Shown: positions 7,820-16,464, counted from the stretch's first letter. The stretch: DNA of 64,000 nt from Mesotoga infera (GCF_900157305.1 NZ_LS974202.1:992001-1056000), one strand, 5' to 3'. The notes: a model not told the origin generated them from the sequence alone. Made by a program: numbers and translations.

Positions 7820-9238
7820 TTACTCTCCGAGTATCTGGTAATCGATTCCCTTTATATCACAGAACTGTACGAGTTCTTCAACGTAATCTCCGTACACCCC
7901 GTGGATGTGGTTGCAGGGGTAGTACTTGAGGAATGTGTCCATATCAGTATCGAGTTTGACATAGGCATGAGGCCACTGGATCTGAACTTCCTCAGAGAGT
8001 TTCTTCTCCTGTGCGGCCGAAAGCTTGACAAACTCTCCAGGCACGATGGTCATCACATACTCTCCGTCCTGCCTGGCCAGCCTTGCCAGAGTCACCCTGC
8101 CCGGTGCGGCGAAATGCTTGACGGCAGCTCCTCCGGCGGGGAAGTAGAAATCTTCGGGATAGAACACCACGTTCTTCAGATTCTCTTCGGGATTGAGAGA
8201 TCTGCCTGCGAAGTAAGTCGCGTGGGTGCCGGAATTACAGAGATCCAAAAGATTCTCCTCTTCGAAGTAGTGTCGAACGTCCGCGAAGAGGACCGGTTCC
8301 TGTGCGATGTGTTTGAATATCTCCATCGTGAGGGCTCCGTCCATATCGGTCTCGGTAGCCGCGACAATCGGGTCCTTCATACCGTGCCAGTCGTAAGGAT
8401 CGTTCAGGAAGGCCTCGACAACGTCCATGGTCGCGTAATTGTTGGTCATCTCCGGCTGGCCTTTGAAGCCGACGAAGTCCAGTTCGTACTCTTTTATTAT
8501 ATCCACAGCCGCTTCGTACAGCGCGATCTGTTTCTCAAGTTTTTCCGGCGTCAGCTGCTTGCCGTCGTATTCGACAGTTGCGAGTTTCTCGAGCCACTCT
8601 CTGGCTTTCTTCGTGACCTCTTTAGAGACCTTTTCGGCCCTCACTACGAGCTCGTACTGGTCGATCTGTTCGACGTCAATTCCGAACTCTTTGAGCCATT
8701 GGTCACCGTTGGAGGAGGCAGTGTACATACCCATTGGGCGGCCGCCGAACATCCCGTACCTTTCGCCCTTCAACCTCGCCGCGGCCGATGCCGCCCTGAC
8801 GAAGTGCATCACTTTTTCTATAACATCAGGGTCCTCGGGGTTTCCCCAGACTCTTTCGGGAGTTATTCCTACCTGCTCCAGAGCTCCTGCAGCAGCTAGA
8901 AGACCTACCATGCCGGGGTAGGCCGGGTTTATCTGACCGTACGCCAGATACGGACCGGGGGCGTACAGAGAGGCCATCACCGTCAGATGGGGCCAGCACC
9001 AGATGGCGTAGTTGAATATAGTCGCCTCGACTTCGGCCTTCATCATCTCTTTTCCGGCCTTCTTTGCAAGCGATGGCTTCCAGACTATCTCCGAAGCCAC
9101 TACGACCTCTACCTCGCCCGTGGCTTCGAGCGCTCTCACCAACCGGCTCTGGAACTCTCTGTTCATATCGATGAGATCTCTATGCACGAAATCTCTACCG
9201 TCGGAAAACGTAATAATCCCTACTCTTCTCTTCTTCAT
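7820..9238 (-). CDS. L-fucose/arabinose isomerase-like protein (COG2407 type)
   Basis: Predicted metal-dependent aldose-ketose isomerase. It begins with VGIITFSDGRDFVH, has the conserved stretch FKGQPEMTNNYATMDVVEAF, candidate metal ligands in ATETDMDGAL, and a C-terminal NHIHGVYGDY histidine region. At 472 residues it is shorter than classical FucI (about 590). It follows the LacI regulator by 51 bases with a very strong GGAGGAGGAG site. It is probably the first enzyme of the pathway, making the ketose that the two kinases and the aldolase then process. The sugar is unassigned. Confidence 0.83.
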   Translation of the reverse strand: MKKRRVGIITFSDGRDFVHRDLIDMNREFQSRLVRALEATGEVEVVVASEIVWKPSLAKKAGKEMMKAEVEATIFNYAIWCWPHLTVMASLYAPGPYLAYGQINPAYPGMVGLLAAAGALEQVGITPERVWGNPEDPDVIEKVMHFVRAASAAARLKGERYGMFGGRPMGMYTASSNGDQWLKEFGIDVEQIDQYELVVRAEKVSKEVTKKAREWLEKLATVEYDGKQLTPEKLEKQIALYEAAVDIIKEYELDFVGFKGQPEMTNNYATMDVVEAFLNDPYDWHGMKDPIVAATETDMDGALTMEIFKHIAQEPVLFADVRHYFEEENLLDLCNSGTHATYFAGRSLNPEENLKNVVFYPEDFYFPAGGAAVKHFAAPGRVTLARLARQDGEYVMTIVPGEFVKLSAAQEKKLSEEVQIQWPHAYVKLDTDMDTFLKYYPCNHIHGVYGDYVEELVQFCDIKGIDYQILGE

Positions 9239-9289
9239 GCTCCTCCTCCTTTTATGCCTTAAACAGTGGCGATCATCATAACCGTTTTA

Positions 9290-10324
9290 CTATTTTCCTG
9301 CCGGAGAGGCCACAGAACACCTTTCCAGTAGCTCGGCCTTCAACACGACCCTGGTCTGCTCCCCACGGTCCCCGTCTATCCTGCCGAGAAGTAATGTGGC
9401 GGCTATCTTCCCCATATCCACGACAGGCTGTCTGATAGTCGTCACCGGTGGATCTATGAGCTCATTCAGAGATGAATCGTCAAAGCCCATAAGGGAAAGA
9501 TCGGCCGGTATATCCAGGCCGAGTTCACGGGCCGCCCTGACTACCGTCTCATTCAGGTACTGGTTGGTGGATATCACTGCCGTCGGTCTATCGGCAAGCG
9601 TCAATATCGACCTCAGCTTATCTAACGAGACGGAATAATTCACCATGTCCTCCAGAACCCACCTGTCGTCGGGATGTATTCCCAGAATTGCACAGGCCTT
9701 TTTGAATCCCGAGTACCTCTCTTCTATCGTATAGATACCTCTTTTATGAAGACAGAGCGCAATTCTTTCGTGGCCACGATCTTTCAGATAGAAAACACCG
9801 TTCATTATCGCCTGCTCGTTGTCAAGGGTCACAGAGTCTATGTTGCTAATCCCTTCGATGAGCCTGTCGTAGAAGACCACGTGAATTCCAGAGTTCATAG
9901 CCTTTTTGTAAAAGGTACCGTTGTTGTTTCCCTCCCTATCCTGATAAGGAGAAGAGATGATGCCTTCCACCCCGTGTTCCATGAGCCACCTTATATATAT
10001 CTCTTCTTTTTTCGAATCCTCACCCGTGTTACAAACTATGAACTTGAATTCGCGTGGAAAGAGGACCGTTTCGACTCCACCCATGAACTCCAGGAAGAAG
10101 GGATTTCTAATATCGGAAACGATGAGACCGATAGTCTTGGTTTTTCTTGTTCTCAGGGACTTTGCGGATGAATTGGGGACATAATTCAACTGTGAAGCAA
10201 CTTTGCGGATCCTTTCGCGGAGATCGCCACCGACGCCCGGTCCATTCGACAGAGCCCTCGACACGGTCGAAGGCGATATTCCGAGACTCTTTGCGATGTC
10301 TTTGATCGTAGTTTTTCCGGCCAC
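9290..10324 (-). CDS. LacI-family transcriptional regulator
   Basis: The N-terminal LacI helix-turn-helix TIKDIAKSLGISPSTVSRALS is followed by the hinge region (LNYVPNSSAKSLRTRKT) and a periplasmic-binding-type effector domain with IGLIVSDIRNPFF. GTG 10324 is chosen because CGGAGG lies a few bases upstream; a longer frame back to 10366 would run through the operator. It heads the isomerase-aldolase-kinase operon on the same strand. The perfect palindrome at 10335-10348, just ahead of its ribosome site, indicates autoregulation and control of the whole operon. Confidence 0.92.
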   Translation of the reverse strand: MAGKTTIKDIAKSLGISPSTVSRALSNGPGVGGDLRERIRKVASQLNYVPNSSAKSLRTRKTKTIGLIVSDIRNPFFLEFMGGVETVLFPREFKFIVCNTGEDSKKEEIYIRWLMEHGVEGIISSPYQDREGNNNGTFYKKAMNSGIHVVFYDRLIEGISNIDSVTLDNEQAIMNGVFYLKDRGHERIALCLHKRGIYTIEERYSGFKKACAILGIHPDDRWVLEDMVNYSVSLDKLRSILTLADRPTAVISTNQYLNETVVRAARELGLDIPADLSLMGFDDSSLNELIDPPVTTIRQPVVDMGKIAATLLLGRIDGDRGEQTRVVLKAELLERCSVASPAGK

Positions 10325-10334
10325 AACAAACCTC

Positions 10335-10348
10335 CGCAAACGTTTGCG
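10335..10348. promoter_or_regulatory. LacI-family operator
   Basis: CGCAAACGTTTGCG is a perfect 14-bp palindrome with the central CG typical of LacI/GalR/CcpA-type operators. It lies between the likely promoter and the ribosome site of the regulator gene, so a bound repressor would block the operon. No second copy was noticed near the isomerase start. Confidence 0.8.
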
Positions 10349-10441
10349 TACAATTGCATTATACAATCAACCTCCATGAAAAGCAAAGATCTTGATTGTA
10401 CGGTCGGATTTCCAGCTGATAGCGACTCGTGGCCGGCAATT

Positions 10442-11197
10442 TCAGATATCGGCCCTGTAACCTAGGGCGAAGGAGATTCTCGAGACCACTTCCCTCAACA
10501 ATTTTGAATATCGTTCAATGATCTCCTCACCCATTCTGAAGGCCGGACCGGAAATACTTATGGAGGCGACAACTTCTTTAGAAGAATCGAAAATCGGTGC
10601 ACCTACGCAGACAACGCCATCTTCGTTTTCTCCGCTATCGATTGCCGTTCCCCTTGATCTGATATTCGCAAGTTCTTCTCTCAGAGCATCTTTGTCTATG
10701 ATTGTTTTCGAAGTGCGACGAACCAGCTGCAGCAAATTCACCAGTCTTTCGCGTTCGCTTTCAGGGAGAAAGGCGAGAATCGCCTTTCCAACGGCAGTAC
10801 AATAGAGCGGGGCCCGTTTTCCAATGAATAGCTTGGTGTGCAGAGACTTCACGCTTTCAAATCCTTCAATTGAAACGACTTCAGTTCCGTCGAGGATTCC
10901 CATATGAATCGTTTCACCGGTTTGCTGATGAAGCTCTTCCATCTCGGCGAACGCAACGTCTTTGAGTCTCATAGAGGATAGATATTGGCTGCCCAATTCG
11001 AACAGCCTTATCCCAATCCTGTAAGAAGATGTCGAGCGATCCTTCTCAAGGATATGCTCTTCGCACAGAGCCTCTGCGATTCTATAAACTGTCGCCTTTG
11101 GAAGGCCGCTTTTTTTTGTAAGGTCGTCAAGACTCAACCTGGATTCGGAAAGGTTGAATGAACTGATTATTTTTACTATTCTTTCGACACTCTGCAT
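10442..11197 (-). CDS. IclR-family transcriptional regulator
   Basis: A 251-residue regulator. It has an N-terminal winged helix (MQSVERIVKIISSFN, LTKKSGLPKATVYRIAEAL) and a C-terminal IclR effector domain (GKRAPLYCTAVGKAILAFL, then GVVCVGAPIFDSS). ATG 11197 is chosen over TTG 11203 because GGGGA is six bases ahead. It ends the TRAP-transporter cluster, 21 bases after dctM, so it is cotranscribed. It probably senses the transported acid or a breakdown product and binds the palindrome array upstream of the lyase gene. Confidence 0.9.
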   Translation of the reverse strand: MQSVERIVKIISSFNLSESRLSLDDLTKKSGLPKATVYRIAEALCEEHILEKDRSTSSYRIGIRLFELGSQYLSSMRLKDVAFAEMEELHQQTGETIHMGILDGTEVVSIEGFESVKSLHTKLFIGKRAPLYCTAVGKAILAFLPESERERLVNLLQLVRRTSKTIIDKDALREELANIRSRGTAIDSGENEDGVVCVGAPIFDSSKEVVASISISGPAFRMGEEIIERYSKLLREVVSRISFALGYRADI

Positions 11198-11218
11198 CTT
11201 CAATCCCCGTTTCTAAAT

Positions 11219-12514
11219 TCAATGTGCGTACCCCAATAACCTTGGAAGCCACAGAACAAAATCCGACCAGTAAGTTATTATTACCAGTCCCATAACTTCG
11301 ATGGGTATCCAGTATTTTAGCATCTCTTTAAAAACCTTCCCAACGGGCGTTTTGCTTATAGCACTTGTGATAAACCCGGTTTGCCCATAAGGGGGCGTGT
11401 CAAGCGCCAGCATCAAATTGAAGGTAGTTACTATTCCGAAGTGAATGGGGTCGATTCCCACAGCTTTGACGAGCGGGAAAACTATTGGTATCACTACCAG
11501 TTGTATGACGGATACGTCGAAGAACATTCCGAGAATGAAGAAGAGAACGTTCACGCTCAGCAGCAGAACCCAGGCGCTGGAAAGAAATCCCATATTGACA
11601 AATGCATTTGTTAGCAACGAAGGTATCTCCTCCCTCGCAAGCACATATTTCACAACGAAGGCTCCGGCAATCATAAAACTTATGGCGCCGATGTTATAAA
11701 CGGTTCTGAGCATTATTTTTCTCAATTTTTTCAAACCAAGTGTACGATAAATAAATATACTGACTAGAATCGAATAGGCAACAAGAACGGCCGCTGATTC
11801 TGTCGGGGTGAAGATGCCGCCATAGATCCCCGCAAGCAAGATCACAGGCGCAAACAACGCCGGTAAAGATCTTAAGAAGCTCTTGGCGAGTATTTTCAAA
11901 GGATACCGCTTTCCCACCGGATAGTTTCTCTTCTTCGATAGATAAAAGACCATCCCGGCTTCCAGGAGACCTAGAAGAAGTCCCGGCACAACCCCGGCAA
12001 TAAACAAGTATCCCAAAGAGGTGCCGGTAAGCATGGCGTAGATGACCATGGGAATGCTCGGTGGGATGAGAGGAGCGATCGTGGCAGATGCACAGGTTAC
12101 AGCGCAAGAGAAAGGCCCGTCGTAACCGTCGTCCATCATGGCCTTGATCTCTATGGTTCCAAGACCCGAGACATCGGCAATTTCCGAACCGCTCATTCCA
12201 GCGAAGATTATGCTTGCCCCAATATTCGCGTATGCAAGACCCCCGCGCATACCTCCGAGAAGTTGCTTCAAGAAGCCGAATAACCTATCGGTTATCTCCG
12301 TATCGTTCATAATGTTCGCGGCGAAGATGAACATGGGAACTGCCAGGAGAACATCCTGCGCCCTCAGCTCAATAGCCATTATGTCCAGAAAGATCCCCAG
12401 GTCCATACCAGAGGTAACGAAGTAAGCGAAACCTCCCATTATCATTCCAAACGCGATCGGGTATCCGAGAGCGAAGGTTATACCGAATATTAAGAAGAAC
12501 AGTATCAAACCCAT
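11219..12514 (-). CDS. dctM: TRAP transporter large permease (DctM family)
   Basis: A roughly 431-residue integral membrane protein with about 12 hydrophobic segments. Family hallmarks include FIFAANIMNDTEITDRLFGF, GMSGSEIADVSGLGTIEIKAM and the C-terminal LALDTPPYGQTGF. It is the ion-coupled translocation subunit of a tripartite ATP-independent periplasmic transporter. Its start overlaps the end of dctQ by ten bases. The order is lyase-dctP-dctQ-dctM-iclR. The substrate class for such systems is usually a carboxylate or sugar acid. Confidence 0.93.
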   Translation of the reverse strand: MGLILFFLIFGITFALGYPIAFGMIMGGFAYFVTSGMDLGIFLDIMAIELRAQDVLLAVPMFIFAANIMNDTEITDRLFGFLKQLLGGMRGGLAYANIGASIIFAGMSGSEIADVSGLGTIEIKAMMDDGYDGPFSCAVTCASATIAPLIPPSIPMVIYAMLTGTSLGYLFIAGVVPGLLLGLLEAGMVFYLSKKRNYPVGKRYPLKILAKSFLRSLPALFAPVILLAGIYGGIFTPTESAAVLVAYSILVSIFIYRTLGLKKLRKIMLRTVYNIGAISFMIAGAFVVKYVLAREEIPSLLTNAFVNMGFLSSAWVLLLSVNVLFFILGMFFDVSVIQLVVIPIVFPLVKAVGIDPIHFGIVTTFNLMLALDTPPYGQTGFITSAISKTPVGKVFKEMLKYWIPIEVMGLVIITYWSDFVLWLPRLLGYAH

Positions 12515-13035
12515 GGTTCAACCTCCCTCGGTAAAGCTTTCCCGGAGAATAACTCTATGAAGCTTTTAACGATCCAGATCACGTTGTGAATGAAAGTGAG
12601 GATCATGAATATTGGGAAACATATGAATAGATAAGTCCAGGGAATTCTCAAAACTTCGGACTTGATGATCTTATAGAAAAATACATCACCAAGTACGGGC
12701 ATCAGTGTCACTATCAACATTATGCAGAAAAATAGATCGAACAGTATCTGTAGAATCAACTGGACCTTTCTGGGAAGTTTTAAGAATATTATATCGAACT
12801 TTATGTGCGCATCGAACTTCCTGGCGTAAGGCGCACCGAGAAATATAGTCCAGATGAAACTATACTGAGCTATCTCAAATAACTCAGGTGAAGGACTGCT
12901 GAAGACATACCTAAGTATGACCTGAAAGAAGACGCTGAGGAAAAGTAATCCGAGAAACAGCACTCCACCCCACGATTCTATCAAATTCAGCAAGATTTGA
13001 ACTATCTTGAAAAATACCGAAAAGAATTTCTTCAT
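12505..13035 (-). CDS. dctQ: TRAP transporter small permease (DctQ family)
   Basis: A 176-residue protein with four predicted membrane helices (LFLGLLFLSVFFQVILRYVF is the second), the usual size and topology of DctQ. It assembles with DctM as the membrane module. The sequence AQYSFIWTIFLGAPYARKFDAH matches the conserved central region of the family. It follows dctP after a 67-base gap that holds a stable hairpin and overlaps dctM. Confidence 0.9.
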   Translation of the reverse strand: MKKFFSVFFKIVQILLNLIESWGGVLFLGLLFLSVFFQVILRYVFSSPSPELFEIAQYSFIWTIFLGAPYARKFDAHIKFDIIFLKLPRKVQLILQILFDLFFCIMLIVTLMPVLGDVFFYKIIKSEVLRIPWTYLFICFPIFMILTFIHNVIWIVKSFIELFSGKALPREVEPWV

Positions 13036-13058
13036 GGTAATCCCCCAACGAAAGCAGC

Positions 13059-13085
13059 CTGGGTCCGGCCACAGGCCGGACTCAG
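13059..13085 (-). other. Intercistronic stem-loop after dctP
   Basis: CTGGGTCCGGCC and GGCCGGACTCAG pair around a three-base loop with one mismatch. No T-run follows, so it is more likely an mRNA-stabilising or processing hairpin than a terminator. It would allow more binding protein than permease to be made. Confidence 0.6.
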
Positions 13086-13102
13086 GTGATTCTCATCAGA
13101 AA

Positions 13103-14104
13103 CTAGTTCGTAGGATAAGATTGGATGGTTTCGTACATTCCTTTACCCCAAGCCTTATCGAATTTCTCCTGAGAATAATACTCCCTGGCAAATTTCATGA
13201 AGGCTTCTTTATCGGGCACAATTATCTCCATCTTGTAGTCGTCAACAAACTGCTTGAGCAGTCTAGATTCTTGCTCCAGTACGAGGTAGTTCATGTAGTA
13301 TCGGGCAACTTCAAGCGCCTTAATAATATAAGTCTTATACTCAAAGGGAAGCGATTGCCAAAACTTTTCATTAATTACCGGGTTTATCATTCCTATTGAG
13401 TGATCGGTTAGAATTATGTACTTCGTAACCTCGACGAATAGCGCCGATAAGTCGGTCGGGAGTGGATTGTCCTGCCCGTCTATCGTCCCAAGTTTCAACG
13501 CTAAATAGACCTCGCCGAAGCCCATAGGTGTCGGATTGCTTCCAATAGCTTTACCCATGTCCATGAAAGCCTCGTTGTTTGGCATCCTTATCTTCATGCT
13601 TTTCAGATCTTCGGGCTTATAAACCGGGCCGGCCTTCGCGGTAGTGTTCAACTGTCTCATTCCGAGGTACCATGTATCAAGAACTCTCATTCCGGTCTTG
13701 GATGCCAACTCTTCGAACCAGGCCTTTACCATTGGGCTGTTCATGACCGAGTACATGTGATCTAGGTCTTTGAAGATATAAGCTGCATTCAGTACGCCCA
13801 TCTTCGGCATATTACCCAGATCGGCGAACCATGATGGAGCACCGTCGCCTGCCATTTCTAGGTCTCCCCTCATTACCGCCAGAAGCGATGTTTGCTGATC
13901 TCCAAGTTGACCCGAATGGAAGACTTTGACAACTATCTTTCCCCCGCTCAGGTTCTCGACAACCTCTGCAAACTTGTTCATGGCGAGGACCTGCGGTTGA
14001 GTCGGTGCGGCGACTGTGTTGAAACGAATGGTGTAAGTATCACTAGAGGCAAAGCAAACGCACACTACTAAAAAAATGAATGATGCAAAAAACCATCTTT
14101 TCAT
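13103..14104 (-). CDS. dctP: TRAP transporter solute-binding protein (DctP family)
   Basis: An exported binding protein. The N-terminal signal peptide is MKRWFFASFIFLVVCVCFASS. It is followed by a DctP domain with YTIRFNTVAAPTQPQVLAMN, the conserved arginine region MKIRMPNN, and TIDGQDNPLPTDLSALF. ATG 14104 is preferred over TTG 14110 because GGGGG lies seven bases upstream. It delivers substrate to DctQM. The conserved Arg in the MKIRMPN motif usually binds a carboxylate, supporting an acidic substrate. Confidence 0.92.
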   Translation of the reverse strand: MKRWFFASFIFLVVCVCFASSDTYTIRFNTVAAPTQPQVLAMNKFAEVVENLSGGKIVVKVFHSGQLGDQQTSLLAVMRGDLEMAGDGAPSWFADLGNMPKMGVLNAAYIFKDLDHMYSVMNSPMVKAWFEELASKTGMRVLDTWYLGMRQLNTTAKAGPVYKPEDLKSMKIRMPNNEAFMDMGKAIGSNPTPMGFGEVYLALKLGTIDGQDNPLPTDLSALFVEVTKYIILTDHSIGMINPVINEKFWQSLPFEYKTYIIKALEVARYYMNYLVLEQESRLLKQFVDDYKMEIIVPDKEAFMKFAREYYSQEKFDKAWGKGMYETIQSYPTN

Positions 14105-14138
14105 TGCCAAACCCCCTTTTGTTTTTAGTTTCTGTAGC

Positions 14139-15056
14139 TCAGGAAATCTTTCCGAATTTTCTCAGAGTATCTTTTAAAACAGCTACCTCGTCCTCTTCTA
14201 TTTCCATGAGAGGTGGTCTAACTCTCGAGACATCCAGACCCGAGTGAAGCGCAAAGGCCTTCTTAACTGCGGGCAAAGGATTCGTCAGGCGTCTGTTTCT
14301 ACCAAAGAATGCGCTGAACAATTCATAGAGTTGTTTAAAACTATTTGATGCTTTTATCGCATCGCCAGAAAGAAATTCCTCTATCATGCTTCTCATCATG
14401 TCGCCTATGACATGGGACCCACCGCTTATAACCCCGATTCCCCCCTGGCTCATCACGGAAAGAACCATTAGATCGTCTCCTGAATATATAGCCAACTTTC
14501 CTTTAGTCGCTTTCAGAAAGGCCGAAGTCTGCAATGGGTTGATTCCGGCTTCGTCCTTCACGGCTATGATGTTCTCAAATTCCGTAAGCTTCGCCAGAGT
14601 TGCAGGTTCGATATTTGAAGCCGTGAAAAGCGGAATATTGTACACCATTATCGGCAGATCTGTAGATTTGCAAACTTGAGAGAAGTGATAGTATATTCCT
14701 TCCTGAGTGGGATGACAGTAATAGGGCACGACCACCATTGCCGCATCGTAGCCTAATCTGGCAGCTTCTTTGGTAAGCTCAACCGTTTCATGTGTATTTG
14801 CCGTTCCCGTCCCCGCAATCAACGGAATCCTGTTACCGACCTCTTCTTTTACCTCGGCAAAAAGCCTGACTTTTTCTTCAAAGCTCATCGTGTAAAACTC
14901 ACCGTTTGTTCCCGCTATAACAAGTGAATCGCAGTATTTCCTATCGATCAAATAGCTGGCTATTCTTCTCGTTTTTTCATAATCGATGGAATAGTCTTTT
15001 GCGAAAGCCGTGCTCATTGGTATAAGGATTCTTCCAAACTTTCCCACAACATCCAT
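14139..15056 (-). CDS. DapA/NanA-family lyase (dihydrodipicolinate synthase-like aldolase)
   Basis: A class I pyruvate-type TIM-barrel aldolase. It has GTNGEFYTMSFEEK near residue 50, the catalytic Tyr region MVYNIPLF, the Schiff-base lysine in NIIAVKDEAG, and GISGG-like glycine region GGIGVISGGSHV. Its partner transporter and IclR regulator argue for a catabolic role, such as cleavage of a keto-deoxy sugar acid or N-acetylneuraminate-like compound, rather than lysine synthesis. ATG 15056 follows TAGGAGG; the frame extends to 15080 but would overlap an operator. It is the first gene of the TRAP cluster. Confidence 0.85.
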   Translation of the reverse strand: MDVVGKFGRILIPMSTAFAKDYSIDYEKTRRIASYLIDRKYCDSLVIAGTNGEFYTMSFEEKVRLFAEVKEEVGNRIPLIAGTGTANTHETVELTKEAARLGYDAAMVVVPYYCHPTQEGIYYHFSQVCKSTDLPIMVYNIPLFTASNIEPATLAKLTEFENIIAVKDEAGINPLQTSAFLKATKGKLAIYSGDDLMVLSVMSQGGIGVISGGSHVIGDMMRSMIEEFLSGDAIKASNSFKQLYELFSAFFGRNRRLTNPLPAVKKAFALHSGLDVSRVRPPLMEIEEDEVAVLKDTLRKFGKIS

Positions 15057-15074
15057 GAATATTCCTCCTATATA

Positions 15075-15132
15075 TTTCATTCAATGGAACAACATTTCTT
15101 TTAATGAAATTATACTCATTCACTAAAAGAAA
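15075..15132 (-). promoter_or_regulatory. Promoter with three similar imperfect palindromes (putative IclR operators)
   Basis: A TATAAT -10 box lies at 15109-15114 on the minus strand. Three 15-bp imperfect palindromes fit TTTCnTTnAAnGAAA: 15075-15089 (TTTCATTCAATGGAA), 15095-15109 (TTTCTTTTAATGAAA) and 15118-15132 (ATTCACTAAAAGAAA). They are spaced 20 and 23 bases start to start, roughly two helical turns. The last two flank the -10 box and the first overlaps the leader. Cotranscription of an IclR gene with this operon makes it the natural ligand. Confidence 0.6.
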
Positions 15133-15147
15133 ACTGAGACCGATGAG

Positions 15148-15161
15148 GTTCGAATACGAAC
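15148..15161. promoter_or_regulatory. Short inverted repeat upstream of the TRAP operon
   Basis: GTTCG-AATA-CGAAC is a perfect 5-bp inverted repeat with a four-base spacer, lying upstream of the likely promoter. It could be a second operator or chance. The rest of 15057-15320 holds no gene. Confidence 0.3.
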
Positions 15162-15320
15162 GATTTAGAGTTACAACGGTCAAAAGAAAGGCGTGGTTCT
15201 CGAATTCCTATCCATTAATTGTCTGTACTCATTGTTTATCAGGATCGTATATACGAAATTGTAGAAAACTAGTTCAGTCAAGATCTGGCCCAGGATGATC
15301 TTAAATGAAATTGAAAAAGA

Positions 15321-15348
15321 AAAGGTAGGACCCAGAGGTCCTACCTTT
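15321..15348 (-). terminator. Rho-independent terminator of the DUF4332 gene
   Basis: A perfect 12-bp stem AAAGGTAGGACC/GGTCCTACCTTT with a four-base loop, followed on the minus strand by a T-rich run (TTTTCTTTTT). It lies 51 bases after the stop at 15399. Confidence 0.85.
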
Positions 15349-15398
15349 CATGCCCGGATTACCATAAAGTGTCAGGAAGATCGAATCATCGAACCCGA

Positions 15399-15803
15399 TC
15401 AGTATTGAAGAACTCGAGGTAGTTTTTTGGCCTGCTCCACCCACTTTATGATCTGCTTTTTGGCCGGAAGAGCCTCAACCAGTTTCTCCTTTTCGTTAAC
15501 CTCGATCATCTTCAAATAAAGGTTCTCGGGGTTTCGCTTCGACAATTCCGGTACGGTATCGACTCCAACGGCTTCCAGAAGTTTGGAATACTTACCGCCT
15601 ACCCCGCGAATTCTGATCAAGTCGGCATGATTGGACCAGGTAAGAATCTTCTCTTCAGGAATCCCGGTTTTCTTTGTGAGTTCTGTCCGGGCTTTTTTTG
15701 TTGCACAGGCTTCTAGAAGAGATTCTACTGAAACTATGCCAATCGCTTTCAACTTATTCTCGATTGCGGGTTCGATTCCCCTAATTATACCCAGTTTTGT
15801 CAC
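15399..15803 (-). CDS. DUF4332 helix-hairpin-helix protein
   Basis: A 134-residue cytoplasmic protein with two helix-hairpin-helix-like units: IRGIEPAIENKLKAIGI at the N terminus and LIRIRGVGGKYSKLLEAVGV near residue 62. This matches the DUF4332 family, which is thought to bind nucleic acid; the function is unknown. It is monocistronic, with a clear terminator downstream and GAGGAGGAG before the ATG. Confidence 0.8.
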   Translation of the reverse strand: MTKLGIIRGIEPAIENKLKAIGIVSVESLLEACATKKARTELTKKTGIPEEKILTWSNHADLIRIRGVGGKYSKLLEAVGVDTVPELSKRNPENLYLKMIEVNEKEKLVEALPAKKQIIKWVEQAKKLPRVLQY

Positions 15804-15889
15804 AGACTCTCCTCCTCTCTTAAAACGTATTGAACATAGACAGATACGGATTTTGTTAGTTGATCAGCCGCTTGCTATTTGCACTGAAA

Positions 15890-16464
15890 TCATTTCTTCT
15901 TGAACATCTTCCCGAACAGGTTCCCCACATCGTCGATAATGTTTCCATCTTTGTTGCCGTCAAGAAAGCCGGCCGCCACTCCCATCATTCCGCTGTTTCC
16001 CTGACTGGCAATGTTAGACAACAGACCGGTTATTCCAGAAGCGTCAAGGTTCTCTTTCTTCTTTTCCTGCCCGAGGAAACCCATCAGAAGCGGAGCTAGC
16101 TGAGACATTAGGCCGGCAACCTGATTCGTTTTCAAGCCGGTCTCTTTCGCAAGACTTTTCTCAACCTGTTTTTCCTTGCGGAAAATATGTGACTGAGCAT
16201 TTTTAAACCGTCATCTTTATTTACTCCGTTCAGAAAACCGGTAATATCGCTGACATTGTCATCCTTGTGTTGGTCCAAAGCCTTAGCCAGTGATGCGGCA
16301 CCTTCAGTAGTGGAGGAGTTTTTTAGCAGCCCCTGAAGAAATGTCGGCAATCCGATCTCTGCAAGCCTTTACACCTTTTCAGGGCTTACACCAACAGACT
16401 CGCCTAATTTCGCTGCCGTACTTTTTTCGCTTAGCTGCTTGGAAAGCGTATCGAAAAGGCTCAT
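15890..16464 (-). pseudogene. DUF937 (YidB-like) gene broken by a stop codon and a frameshift
   Basis: From ATG 16464 (AAAAAGGGGGAAAAAG ahead) the frame reads MSLFDTLSKQLSEKSTAAKL and stops at TAA 16371-16369 after 31 codons. The same frame resumes (RLAEIGLPTFLQGLL) to LSHIF. There a run of four A on the plus strand (16182-16185) marks a frameshift, after which the next frame continues (RKEKQVEKSLAKETG, then GLMSQLAPLLMGFLG) to the natural end NLFGKMFKKK. Joined together it is a typical DUF937 protein of about 190 residues. Loss of one base in the run plus one point mutation explains both lesions. Confidence 0.8.

Noticed and set aside
7901-8899. 332-codon plus-strand frame
   Set aside because: It is antisense to the isomerase gene, which has strong motifs, a strong ribosome site and operon context.
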